Source: Pseudomonadota bacterium (GTDB taxonomy: Bacteria; Pseudomonadota; Gammaproteobacteria; Burkholderiales; Burkholderiaceae_C). Taken from it: a stretch of 64,000 nucleotides of DNA. This document shows positions 8,900 to 17,525 of the stretch, piece by piece (the first letter of the stretch is position 1; the number at the start of each line of letters is the position of its first letter). The notes beneath the pieces are model-generated. The model was not told where the DNA came from. It searched no databases and saw nothing but the letters and a program-made list of their open reading frames with translations. A program made the position numbers and the translations under genes. Location of the stretch: contig JAKAZQ010000001.1 in the NCBI GenBank assembly GCA_021815805.1, forward strand, positions 136,998 to 200,997, in the 5' to 3' direction.

Positions 8900-10812
8900 C
8901 AGAAGCTCAGGCCCAGCCGGTGCATGGCGCCGAGCACGCCGGCATCCCGCGGCGCTGCCAGCCACGCTCGGTGCAGCAGCTCGGTGGCGCGCTGGCGCTG
9001 GCCGCGGCGCCACAGCACCTGCGCGAGGTGGGCCGCGATCTCCGGGTCGGCGCGCCCGTCGTAGGCCTGCTCCAGCAGCTGCTGCGCCAGCACTGGATTG
9101 CCGAGGCGGAATTCCACCCAGCCCAGGCTGTCCATCACGAACGGATTGCCGGGGCTCAGGCGCAGCGCGCGCCGGATCAGCGCGCGCGCCCGACGCAGTT
9201 CACGGCCCTGGTCGGCCAGGCTGTAGCCCAGCGCGTTGAGCGCCGGCTGGTAGTCGGCATGCTCGCGCACGATGCGCTGCAGGATCTCGTCCATGCGCGA
9301 GGTGCGCCCGGCCTGCGCCGCGGCCATCGCCGTTTCATAGGCGTAGTCCGCCTGGTGGCCCCAGGCGTGCATGCCCGAGGCCAGCGCGGCGTAGGCGCGC
9401 CGGGGCTCGTGGATATCCTGCAGCAGCTCGGCGAGCGCCAGCAGCCGCTGCCGACGCTCGCCGCCGCTGCCGCGGGGCAACGCCTGCACCAGGGCCACGC
9501 CGTCGCGCACCCTGCCCTGCGCGACCAGCACCCGCGCGCGCTGCAGCGCCACGGCCGCGCCGTCGCGCTGTCCCGCCGGGATGCGTTGCAGCCACTCCGC
9601 CGCGCGCGGCGCGTCGCCCTGGGCCAGCGCGACATCCGACAGCGCGAGGTAGACGCGCGCCAGGTCGGCGTCCGAAATGCGCTGCGTGAGCGCGTGACCC
9701 TGGTTGCCGGCCGCGGCGCCGCCGGAGGCTCGCGCCGACGACGACGCCGACGACGCCGGCGGGGCTGCGGCGGATGCGGCCTGCGAAGCCGCGCCGGCCG
9801 GGCGCGCAGTGTCGTGGAGCAGATCCTGCAGCGACGGATCGTCGGGTCTCACCAGCCGCAGAAAACGCAGCAGAGCCTGCTCCGCCTGGCGCGGCCGGCC
9901 GAGCTGCTGCTGCAGCGAGCCGAGCGTAAGCCAGACCTGCGGCAGGCGCGGCTGACGTCGCGCCAGCGCCCGGCATGCGCGCAGCGCCACGCTCGCGCGC
10001 TGCTGCCCAGCCGCGGCGTCCACCCACAGCATGCGCAGCGAGTCATCGTCGGGATGCGCCTTGAAGTATCCCGCGAGCAGCCGGTCCGCGCGCGGGGGAT
10101 CGACCGTGTAGTGCTGCAGCACCAGCATGGCTGCCGGACGCAGCGAGGCATCGGCCTGCAGTGCGCGCGCCGCGCGCGCCACGCCGGCGCTGGCTTCGCC
10201 GGAAAGGATCTGCAGGTTGGCGATCACCACCTGCGACTGCGGCAAGGCGGCGTAGGGTGCGAGGCTGTGCCGCGCCAGCGCCAGCGCACGTGCAACGTCG
10301 TGCATGCCCTCGAAAACGCCCCCCAGCACGAGAATGGTCTGCGGACGTTGCGGCGCCGGGGTCATGGCCAGCAGACGGCCGATCGCGGCCGCCGCCTCGG
10401 TGTCACGCCCGAGTCCCAGCAGCAGCTGCACGCGCCAGGCCTGCGCGCGCAGTGATTCAGGCTGCAGTTCGCGCCAGGCATCGACCGCGGCAAGCGCCTG
10501 GTGCGGGCGCTGGGCGGCCAACGCGACATGCACCGCGCGCTCGAACAGCGGCTCGGAGTGCATGTCCCGGGCAGCGCGCAGCAACTCCGCATAGGCCACC
10601 TCGGGATGCCCGGTGCGCGCCGCGATCTCCCCGGTGAGAGTCGAGTAGCACCAGCGTGCCTGCTGTTCGGCATCGTCGCGCGCGCGGCGCGACGGCTGGA
10701 CATGGCTCAGCACGGCCACCGCGTCGGATCTGTCGACGCCGGGGGACGCCCCTCGGGCAGCCACGCCCAGCATGGCCGACAACGACAAAGCGACGAGAAC
10801 GACTGCGCGCAT
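8899..10812 (-). CDS. Exported tetratricopeptide-repeat protein
   Basis: A 637-aa protein with a signal peptide (MRAVVLVALSLSAMLGVAARG) and helical TPR-type repeats along its length, for example QPALNALGYSLADQGRELRR followed by NPFVMDSLGWVEFRLGNPVL near the C-terminus. A low-complexity Ala/Ser linker (about residues 345-375) divides it. The family is found upstream of lolB in many Betaproteobacteria; its role is not established, though the context suggests envelope or lipoprotein biogenesis. ATG 10810-10812 is chosen for the signal peptide; there is no good Shine-Dalgarno. Confidence 0.85.
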   Translation of the reverse strand: MRAVVLVALSLSAMLGVAARGASPGVDRSDAVAVLSHVQPSRRARDDAEQQARWCYSTLTGEIAARTGHPEVAYAELLRAARDMHSEPLFERAVHVALAAQRPHQALAAVDAWRELQPESLRAQAWRVQLLLGLGRDTEAAAAIGRLLAMTPAPQRPQTILVLGGVFEGMHDVARALALARHSLAPYAALPQSQVVIANLQILSGEASAGVARAARALQADASLRPAAMLVLQHYTVDPPRADRLLAGYFKAHPDDDSLRMLWVDAAAGQQRASVALRACRALARRQPRLPQVWLTLGSLQQQLGRPRQAEQALLRFLRLVRPDDPSLQDLLHDTARPAGAASQAASAAAPPASSASSSARASGGAAAGNQGHALTQRISDADLARVYLALSDVALAQGDAPRAAEWLQRIPAGQRDGAAVALQRARVLVAQGRVRDGVALVQALPRGSGGERRQRLLALAELLQDIHEPRRAYAALASGMHAWGHQADYAYETAMAAAQAGRTSRMDEILQRIVREHADYQPALNALGYSLADQGRELRRARALIRRALRLSPGNPFVMDSLGWVEFRLGNPVLAQQLLEQAYDGRADPEIAAHLAQVLWRRGQRQRATELLHRAWLAAPRDAGVLGAMHRLGLSF

Positions 10813-10948
10813 GGGAGGAAATCGGGTGCGGTGCGTCAATGTCTCCAGTGTAGTGGCCGACGCACCGGCCCCCGCCGCGGCGCGTGGCCGCGCGCCTTGC
10901 GAGCGGGCTGGCAAGCGCGCGCGTCGATGCGATATCGCACACGCCGGC

Positions 10949-12949
10949 TCAGAGCTGCGGCGGCATCGGCAGCGGCACCTCGCGCTCGGGCCCTGACAGC
11001 ACCATCGCGGTGCCGGAAATGGCCTGTACGCTGGCGTAGCGGCAGACCATGTTCAGCGCCTCGCATTCCTGCTCGAAGTCGATGCTGTACGCAAGCTTCG
11101 GCTGCGCGCTGACTCCGGGCATGCTCACCATCAGCAGACGCAGCGACCCCAAGGGGGCGGCGCGCGCCGCCACGGCCAGCATCTTGTGTGCGGGCGCGAG
11201 GTCCAGCAGGCGCAGCCGATTCGTGGCCCGCAGGCCCTGCGCAAGCTCGATCGCGCGCTGCGAGCCGGCCTTGCGCTGCAGCAGGTTGTAGTCCGTCGAG
11301 TACAGCTTTCCATCGACCAGCATGAACGCCCGGGCCATGGTTCCCGACGTATGGGTCCACGCCTCGACCGCGCTGGCGGCCAGCGGCGCGTCGACGTGAA
11401 GCGGCGCGAAGGCCGGGCTCTGCAATCCTGCCGCAGGCACCTGGTCGGAGAATGACTTGGCCAGCACCCGAAGCGGCAGCAGCCCATAGCCGGCTTGGTC
11501 GAAGCGCCCCCACAGCAGGTAATCGCTGCCGCCGCGCGCGTCGGTCAGCGGCAACACCCCCAGCACGCTGCGGCGGTGCTGCTCGGGGACCATGCCCGAG
11601 CCGACCATGAATCTGCGCAAGGAGGCGTCCTTGTGCAGCGCGTCGCGCATCAGCGCCGCGTAGAGCGGGCGCGACTCGTTGAACAGGCCTTCGATCACCA
11701 GCAGGCTGTCGCCGAGTCCGGCAAGGTGGGCGATGGGATGCAAGGGATACAGCGGGTGGCCGTCGTTCCAGCCGGACGCGTGATCGCCGCGGCAGAACAC
11801 CATGCCGCGCGGACGCTCCGAGGAATTGTCGCCCTCGAGCACGCACACGCCATGATCCAGCAGGCTCAGATCCATCAGCTGCAGGCCGGGAAACACGCGA
11901 AAGAATTCCTCGTGCTGGGTGAAGTCACCATGCCACGCCAGCATGGCTTCCTGCGAGGCGACGTACAGGCGCTCGCCGTCGCGCGCGACCTCGAGGTGAC
12001 GCAGACACTGCGTCGAGCGCGGCTCCCCGCCCACGCAGCCCCAGAGCAGCAACGGACGCTTGAAGTAGACCTCGGGTCGCTTCGGGTCCTGCTCGAGCTC
12101 GAACACTGCCGAACCGAACCTGGGCGGGCCGGAGATCGACACGTAGAACACATTGCGCAGGCGTGCCGTCGCCTGCGCCTCGATCAGTTCCGACTGCCCC
12201 GCACGGGGGTGGAGCAATTCGGCTTGCATGCGCAGCTTGCTGGTGCTCGACGGCATCGGCTCGAGCTTGTCGGCCAGGCGCAGCACCCCTGCGCAGGCCG
12301 GCTGCTGGGCGCTGAGGGTCAGGCCGAAGGTGCACAACGGCAGATCCGGGTCCCGCAGCTTGCGATAGCGCTGCGGGTCGGCGCCGATTTCCATGGCGTG
12401 CACCGGAACGATGCGCTGTGGATCGGTCTCGAGCTTGGCCAACTTGACCGCGTCGTCGGCACGCGCCGGCTGGTAGTGCAGGGTGTAGCGCAACGCGCGC
12501 AAGCCGAGGTTGCCCCCCAGGCGCAGCTCCAGGCTCCCCGGGCGTGACGCCCCCGGCTGCCGCGTATCCGGCTCGGGAAGGCGCAGCTGCGGCTCCCGGA
12601 AAGGCGAGGCCAGGTCACCCTGGAGCACGCCGGGATCGCGCCGCGACGGCACTGGCCAGCCTGTCGAGGGATGGCGCCATTCCTGGCGCCTGGACGGGAT
12701 CGAGGCCGTCGCCGTGTCGGAGCGCGGGCCCGACGCGACGGGGCCGAGAACTCCGAAGATCTCCAGGATCTCGTGCACCAGCACCACGCCCACCAGGAAC
12801 ATCACGGTCAGCGCACTGTAGAACGCATACCCGACGGAGATCAGCTTGCCACCCCCGGCAGCGGCAGCGCTGTTCGCGCCCGCAAGCCCCCCGAGCCCTG
12901 TCGCACGACGCCCCCACCTGCACAGGCGCCGAAAGCAATAGCCAGCCAT
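10949..12949 (-). CDS. Membrane-anchored propeller-like protein, paralog 6 of 6 (most divergent)
   Basis: I do not recognise this family. The 666-aa protein has a basic N-terminus, one strong membrane segment (about residues 36-62), a Pro/Arg-rich linker, then a beta-rich part that aligns with its five upstream neighbours. It keeps the core cysteines C206 and C219 (C-x12-C), the second pair around GVCVLEG, and the blade-like VARDGERLYVAS. It lacks the D-D-G-S-R-T-L motif of the other five and has an extra C-terminal Cys (NMVCRYASV). GGAGG lies 8 bases before the ATG at 12947-12949. It is last in the array, 136 bases before the TPR gene. Predicted periplasmic, anchored in the inner membrane. 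Confidence 0.8.
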   Translation of the reverse strand: MAGYCFRRLCRWGRRATGLGGLAGANSAAAAGGGKLISVGYAFYSALTVMFLVGVVLVHEILEIFGVLGPVASGPRSDTATASIPSRRQEWRHPSTGWPVPSRRDPGVLQGDLASPFREPQLRLPEPDTRQPGASRPGSLELRLGGNLGLRALRYTLHYQPARADDAVKLAKLETDPQRIVPVHAMEIGADPQRYRKLRDPDLPLCTFGLTLSAQQPACAGVLRLADKLEPMPSSTSKLRMQAELLHPRAGQSELIEAQATARLRNVFYVSISGPPRFGSAVFELEQDPKRPEVYFKRPLLLWGCVGGEPRSTQCLRHLEVARDGERLYVASQEAMLAWHGDFTQHEEFFRVFPGLQLMDLSLLDHGVCVLEGDNSSERPRGMVFCRGDHASGWNDGHPLYPLHPIAHLAGLGDSLLVIEGLFNESRPLYAALMRDALHKDASLRRFMVGSGMVPEQHRRSVLGVLPLTDARGGSDYLLWGRFDQAGYGLLPLRVLAKSFSDQVPAAGLQSPAFAPLHVDAPLAASAVEAWTHTSGTMARAFMLVDGKLYSTDYNLLQRKAGSQRAIELAQGLRATNRLRLLDLAPAHKMLAVAARAAPLGSLRLLMVSMPGVSAQPKLAYSIDFEQECEALNMVCRYASVQAISGTAMVLSGPEREVPLPMPPQL

Positions 12950-13123
12950 ACCGCAATCCTCCAAGACCGAAGCGCCGGAAACCCGGGGCTGCGACAGCCC
13001 ATGACCCCGCCTCGCCACCGCAGCAACGCATGTCGCGCCAGCATATCGCCATATCAATTTATTGTGATGTTTAGTGTCGTGCTGCCGCTCACTTCGATGT
13101 CGCCCGCATCGCTTCGGTGGTAT

Positions 13124-13179
13124 CGCCCGCCTGTCGCCGCCCGCCTGTCGCCGCCCACCTGTCGCCGCGCATCTGTCGC
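13124..13179. repeat. Four 14-bp tandem repeats between paralogs 5 and 6
   Basis: Contiguous units of CGCCCGCCTGTCGC start at 13124, 13138, 13152 and 13166; the first two are identical, the third has one change and the fourth two. They lie just downstream of the stop codon of paralog 5. No spacers, so not CRISPR. The rest of the 255-base gap is non-coding, with an AT-rich stretch at 13048-13080 that could hold a promoter for paralog 6. Confidence 0.9.
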
Positions 13180-13204
13180 AGGCGCCGCCCTCGGCGCGCC
13201 GACC

Positions 13205-15271
13205 TCAGTCGGGCGCGGCGCGCGGATGGCGCGGAGCCAGCAACAGCGTGTTCCGACTGAGATGCTCGACGTAGTAGATCGCCGTCGGTCCGGGCAGCAA
13301 CTGCGCCAGTTGCTGGTCGAAGTACAGGATCCGCGCTGCCCCGGGGGCTGCCGCGAAATGCGGCACGTGACGCATCAGCACGCCCGCGCGCAGAGAACCT
13401 CCCGCATCGTGACTGCCACCCAGCGCGAGGGTTCTCGAGCCATCGTCGGCCTCCAGCAGCGCAGCCGCGCCATGGTCATGCCAGCCTTGCGGCGCGTCGT
13501 AGGCGGTATGCGATACGGCCCTCGCACGCCGCAGGTCGTAGTAGTCGGACGTGAGGCCATGGTCGGCACTGAAGATGCGCACCTGCTCGGCCCGCGGCGA
13601 GTACCAGGACAGCACCAGCAGCGCCGACTGCTGGATGCTGCGCCCGGCGCTGAAGCTCGGTCCGACGTCCACCCGCGGCGGCACCATCCCGGAGGCCACG
13701 CCCGGGTATAGGCTGGCGACCTGCAGCGCATCACGCGAGCCTGAAAAATAGCCGTGCAGCACAAACTGCTGCGGCAGCTTCGCGCGCGGCGACACTCCGA
13801 GCACTCCCAGCACCACCCGGCCCGGGTTCGCGTCACGCGGCAGCAGCCCGACTACGTGCATCGCGGGCCATGGCAGGGACGCGTCGGGCACCCAGGCCCC
13901 GAGCAGAGGCCGCAGACTGCGCCACTGCTGGTCCACGATCAGCAGGCTGTTGCCCAAGGCGGCCATGGCATAAGGCTCCATCAGGTATTCCGGGAATTCC
14001 CGCACCGGTAGCGGAAGGACCTGCGGCGGATCCCACTGGTCGGATCCCTGGTTGCTGCAGCGAAGCGCCGCCGAGATATTCCCGGTGCCCTCGAGCATGC
14101 ACACCCGCCCGTCGATCATGGCCATCGGGCCCAGCCAATTTCCACCGCCGACCTGCAGGCGCAGCATCGGCGGCGTCTCGGCCCCGCCCGTCCACTCGAA
14201 CACGCGGTGCGGAGTGGACAGGTACAGGCGCGAGCCGTCGCGCGACAGTTGCATGTGCTCGAGTCGCTGCATGGGCAGGGTCAGGGTCTCGCCGTTGCCG
14301 AAGCCGTGCAGATAGGTCCTGGTCCAGAGATCAGGGTTCTGCGCATCACGCTGCACCATGTACAGCGCACTGCCGACGAAGCCCAGGCTCGCGAAGCTGA
14401 CGAAGAACACCTCCTTGATCGCCAGGCCGCGGCGCGCGCGCAGCGTGCCCGGCAGATGCTCGACGAATGCGTCCTCGCCGGCCAGGCCGTTCGGCTGCGT
14501 GGTGCTGGCGTAGAAGCTCAGCGGCGTCGACGCGCCATGCCGGCTGCTGCGCTGCGCCGCCACGCGCACCACGCCCACGCACGATGGCTGCTGCGCATCC
14601 AGGCGCAGGCCGCGCTGGCACAGGCGTTCGGCCGCCCCACCAGGCCAGCCGTAGGCGGCGGGTTGCGCCTCGATCTGCTGCGCCGGCACCCACTCGACCT
14701 GCTCCGCGTCGAGCCGCGCGTGGTGCAGGTAATAGCGCACTTGCGCCGACTCTCCCGCATCGCCGCGATAGCTCAGACGCAGGCGCAGGTGGTGGAAGTC
14801 CAGGTTGTCGAGAAACTCGAGATCGAGACCCCGTACACCCTGCTTCGCCGGCGCATCGTCCGCTTCGGCATTCTGCGGATGCCCGGGCTTGGGCAGCGCG
14901 ATCTGCTGCTTTGCCGTGCCCGCGGATGGCAGGGGCGGCGGGCCCTTGCTGATGTGGAACACGCTCATTTCCACTTCCTTGACGGAACGCGTTGCCTCAC
15001 CTCCGGGCGGATCCGGCCGTTCGAGCTGCCGGCCCCCGGGCCCGGTGGCGCCCTGCACGCCGGGGTCCGGGCGCAGCAGCGTCCAGACAAAGCAGGCCAG
15101 CACCAGCACGAGTGCACTGGCGCCCATGAGCAGCGCCTGAGGCAGCAGGGGGCTGAGTCCCGGCAGCGCCGGAACCAGCACCCCCGTGACAGTCGCCCTG
15201 GTCTTCCAGCTCGCCAAGGCGGCAAGGGCGGCAAGGCCCGAGCGCAAACCGCGAAAGCGTCGGTTCAACAT
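13205..15271 (-). CDS. Membrane-anchored propeller-like protein, paralog 5 of 6
   Basis: Family unknown to me. The 688-aa protein begins with a basic stretch and hydrophobic segments (about 29-66) ending in VLVLACFVWTLL, then a Pro/Gly linker with the short motif MSVF, then the conserved part: FLDNLDFHHLRLRLSYR, YYLHHARLD, WVPAQQI, C218-x12-C231, the blade motif LSRDGSRLYLST followed by VFEWTG, a second Cys pair (VCMLEG to ALRC), GNSLLIVDQQW, WVPDASLP, ADDGSRTL, and a C-terminal YYVEHLSRNTLLLAP. Closest to paralog 3 (for example GFVGSALYMVQRD is identical). ATG 15269-15271 has GGAG 6 bases upstream; an in-frame TTG four codons earlier is less likely. Confidence 0.85.
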   Translation of the reverse strand: MLNRRFRGLRSGLAALAALASWKTRATVTGVLVPALPGLSPLLPQALLMGASALVLVLACFVWTLLRPDPGVQGATGPGGRQLERPDPPGGEATRSVKEVEMSVFHISKGPPPLPSAGTAKQQIALPKPGHPQNAEADDAPAKQGVRGLDLEFLDNLDFHHLRLRLSYRGDAGESAQVRYYLHHARLDAEQVEWVPAQQIEAQPAAYGWPGGAAERLCQRGLRLDAQQPSCVGVVRVAAQRSSRHGASTPLSFYASTTQPNGLAGEDAFVEHLPGTLRARRGLAIKEVFFVSFASLGFVGSALYMVQRDAQNPDLWTRTYLHGFGNGETLTLPMQRLEHMQLSRDGSRLYLSTPHRVFEWTGGAETPPMLRLQVGGGNWLGPMAMIDGRVCMLEGTGNISAALRCSNQGSDQWDPPQVLPLPVREFPEYLMEPYAMAALGNSLLIVDQQWRSLRPLLGAWVPDASLPWPAMHVVGLLPRDANPGRVVLGVLGVSPRAKLPQQFVLHGYFSGSRDALQVASLYPGVASGMVPPRVDVGPSFSAGRSIQQSALLVLSWYSPRAEQVRIFSADHGLTSDYYDLRRARAVSHTAYDAPQGWHDHGAAALLEADDGSRTLALGGSHDAGGSLRAGVLMRHVPHFAAAPGAARILYFDQQLAQLLPGPTAIYYVEHLSRNTLLLAPRHPRAAPD

Positions 15272-15363
15272 GTACAACTCCAAGGTTCATGCGGCGCCCA
15301 CCGCCGGGTTGGGGTCGACGCGCCACGCCAGGCCACTGACCGCAACGAAAGGGCCGGGAGCAC

Positions 15364-17442
15364 TCAGTTCACGCTCGCGTAATCGCGGGCCCGCACGCGA
15401 GCTGCAGACAGCACCAGGGTGTTGTCGGTGACGTGACGCACGTAGTACGAACTCGGCAGCAGCGACAGCCCGAGTGCGGCAAGTGCATCGTCGAAGGCGA
15501 TGGCCTGTGGCTCGCCGGGATCGGCCATCAGGCTGTGCACCGGACGCAGCATCAGGCCGACCCATTCGGCGCCCGGGGACTCCTGCCGGCCTCCCGTCAC
15601 CAGTGTTCGCGATCCGTCGTCATGCCGGAGCAGGTTCAGCGCCGAGTGATCCCGCCAGCCCTGCGGCCAGGACAGCGTGTTGTGGCGCAGCTGCCTGCGG
15701 TTCTTCATCGCATAGTGGGTGGAGACGGTCCTCAGCCCACGACTGAAGATGCGCGCGACCCCGGATTCCGGGATGCTCCATGCCACGGCACGCCACTCGG
15801 GCCAGGCCCCGCTGCGTTCGCCAAAGCTGTCCCCGGTCGACACCACGGGCCGCAGCAGGCCCGCACCGGGCCGCGGCAGCAGCGTCACCGGCCGGAACAC
15901 GTGGGCAAGGGACGGAAAGCGCCCGTACAGCAACAGCTGCAGTTCCTCACTGCCAGGCCTTGAAAGCGACAGCGCACCGAACAGGTCGCGGCCCGGAACG
16001 TATTCGCTGGACGCCAGCGTGAGCTCCTGCAAGCGCGGCTGCACCAGCGACGCGTCGGGCACCCAGATCGCCGGCAAGGCCCCCGTCTGCCCGCGCTGGC
16101 GGTCGATCAGCAACAGGCCGTTGCCGTGCGCAAGCATGACAAAGGCGCGGCTGCGGGGGGGCTGCGGCCAGCCGGGCCCGTCTCTGGGCAGTGCCAGCTC
16201 CGGTCCCCAGAATGCAGCCCCCTGGGCAAGGCATCGCAACAGGGGTTCGGGTTCGAGCACGCGCTGTTCGATGACGCACACGTGGTGGTCGATCACCGCA
16301 GCCGCCGTCAGCAGACCGGGTTCGAACAACGCGGTCAGCACGCGCGGCTTCGCCGACGGCGTGCCGGTCCATTCCTGCAGATCTCGGCTCGAGCCCAGGT
16401 ACAGGCGGCTGCCGTCGCGCGCCAACTGAAGGAAGGTGACGCCGTGCATCGGCAGGGACGGCAGCGGGCCGTGTCCGGGGCCAGTCCTGCCCCGCAGCGG
16501 GATCGTGCGCCACTGCGCGGGCTGCTCGGCGTCGCGCGCAACCATGTAGACCGCGCTACCGTTCGCGGAAAGGTTCTCGAAGCTGACAAAGAATCCCTCC
16601 CTCAGGTGCAGACGGCGACGCGCGCGCAGGGTTGTCGGCTGCTGCTCGACCCAGGCGTCCTCGCCCGGCAGGGCCTGCGGCCTGGTGGTGGCGGCATAGA
16701 AGGCCAGACGCGTCGACGAGATGCCGGTGCCGGTTCGCTGCGCCGAAACACGGACGACTCCCCGGCACGACGGGCTCGCATCGTCCAGACGCATGCCGAT
16801 GGCACAGGCGCGCGCCGCCTCGCCCTGCTGCGCGTGGTAGGGCGCAACCCCATAGGCGATGCGCAGCGGCGCGACCATCGCGACCTGGGCCTGGTCGATG
16901 TGCACGTGATGCAGGTAATAGGGCGCATGCCCCTGCTGGCCGAAGCCGGGGCGGTAGGTGAGCTGAAAACGCAGCTGCCGCAGATCGACGTTGTCTCCGA
17001 AGCGCAGTTCCAGGCGCGGCCCCGCTTGCTGCGTCGACGTGTCGTCACGGGAAGGCTGCAAGGGCCCCGGCTTGTGCGCCAGCGCATCGTCCGGCAGGCT
17101 GGCGTCGCCGCCGCTGACCTGCTGGCCGCCCGGCATCAAGGTGGCGCTGGCATGCTGCGTCGGCTTGCCGGGATCCCTGGATCCGCCGTGCATCGGCACG
17201 CTGCGCACCTCAGGCGTGGGAACACGCGGCGCGTCGCGGCTGCGCACCTGCTCCAGCACCCTGCCCGCGAGCATCGCGGCGCCGGTGAGCAGCATCGCGC
17301 CGATGGCCCCCGCCGTCGCGTACTGCAGCGCCTGCGCCAGCATCGGCTGCAGCACGGGCGGCGGGATCTTCATCAGCATCGGCGCAAGCGCCAGTACCGA
17401 AGCCACACGGCCGCGTACCCAAAGGGACAGCAATGCGAACAT
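15364..17442 (-). CDS. Membrane-anchored propeller-like protein, paralog 4 of 6
   Basis: Family unknown to me; 692 aa. N-terminal hydrophobic region (about residues 12-60, with ATAGAIGAMLLTGAAMLAG), Pro/Ser linker, then the conserved beta-rich part: LRFGDNVDLRQLRFQLTYRP, C213-x12-C226, GSAVYMVARD, LARDGSRLYLGSS followed by EWTG, second Cys pair (HVCVIEQ to LLRC), NGLLLIDRQR, IWVPDASL, RHDDGSRTLVTGG, and YYVRHVTDNTLVLS at the end. It is nearest to paralog 1 (shared GSAVYMVARD and the NLLRHDDG block). AGGAGG lies 8 bases before ATG 17440-17442. Gap of 83 bases to paralog 3 and 92 to paralog 5. Confidence 0.85.
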   Translation of the reverse strand: MFALLSLWVRGRVASVLALAPMLMKIPPPVLQPMLAQALQYATAGAIGAMLLTGAAMLAGRVLEQVRSRDAPRVPTPEVRSVPMHGGSRDPGKPTQHASATLMPGGQQVSGGDASLPDDALAHKPGPLQPSRDDTSTQQAGPRLELRFGDNVDLRQLRFQLTYRPGFGQQGHAPYYLHHVHIDQAQVAMVAPLRIAYGVAPYHAQQGEAARACAIGMRLDDASPSCRGVVRVSAQRTGTGISSTRLAFYAATTRPQALPGEDAWVEQQPTTLRARRRLHLREGFFVSFENLSANGSAVYMVARDAEQPAQWRTIPLRGRTGPGHGPLPSLPMHGVTFLQLARDGSRLYLGSSRDLQEWTGTPSAKPRVLTALFEPGLLTAAAVIDHHVCVIEQRVLEPEPLLRCLAQGAAFWGPELALPRDGPGWPQPPRSRAFVMLAHGNGLLLIDRQRGQTGALPAIWVPDASLVQPRLQELTLASSEYVPGRDLFGALSLSRPGSEELQLLLYGRFPSLAHVFRPVTLLPRPGAGLLRPVVSTGDSFGERSGAWPEWRAVAWSIPESGVARIFSRGLRTVSTHYAMKNRRQLRHNTLSWPQGWRDHSALNLLRHDDGSRTLVTGGRQESPGAEWVGLMLRPVHSLMADPGEPQAIAFDDALAALGLSLLPSSYYVRHVTDNTLVLSAARVRARDYASVN

Positions 17443-17525
17443 GGTGGATTCCTCCTGGATGGGGTGAGAACTCCGGCGTCGTGCCCGCCTGCGAGCTGCT
17501 GCACGTGCCCGTGACCGGCCTGTCG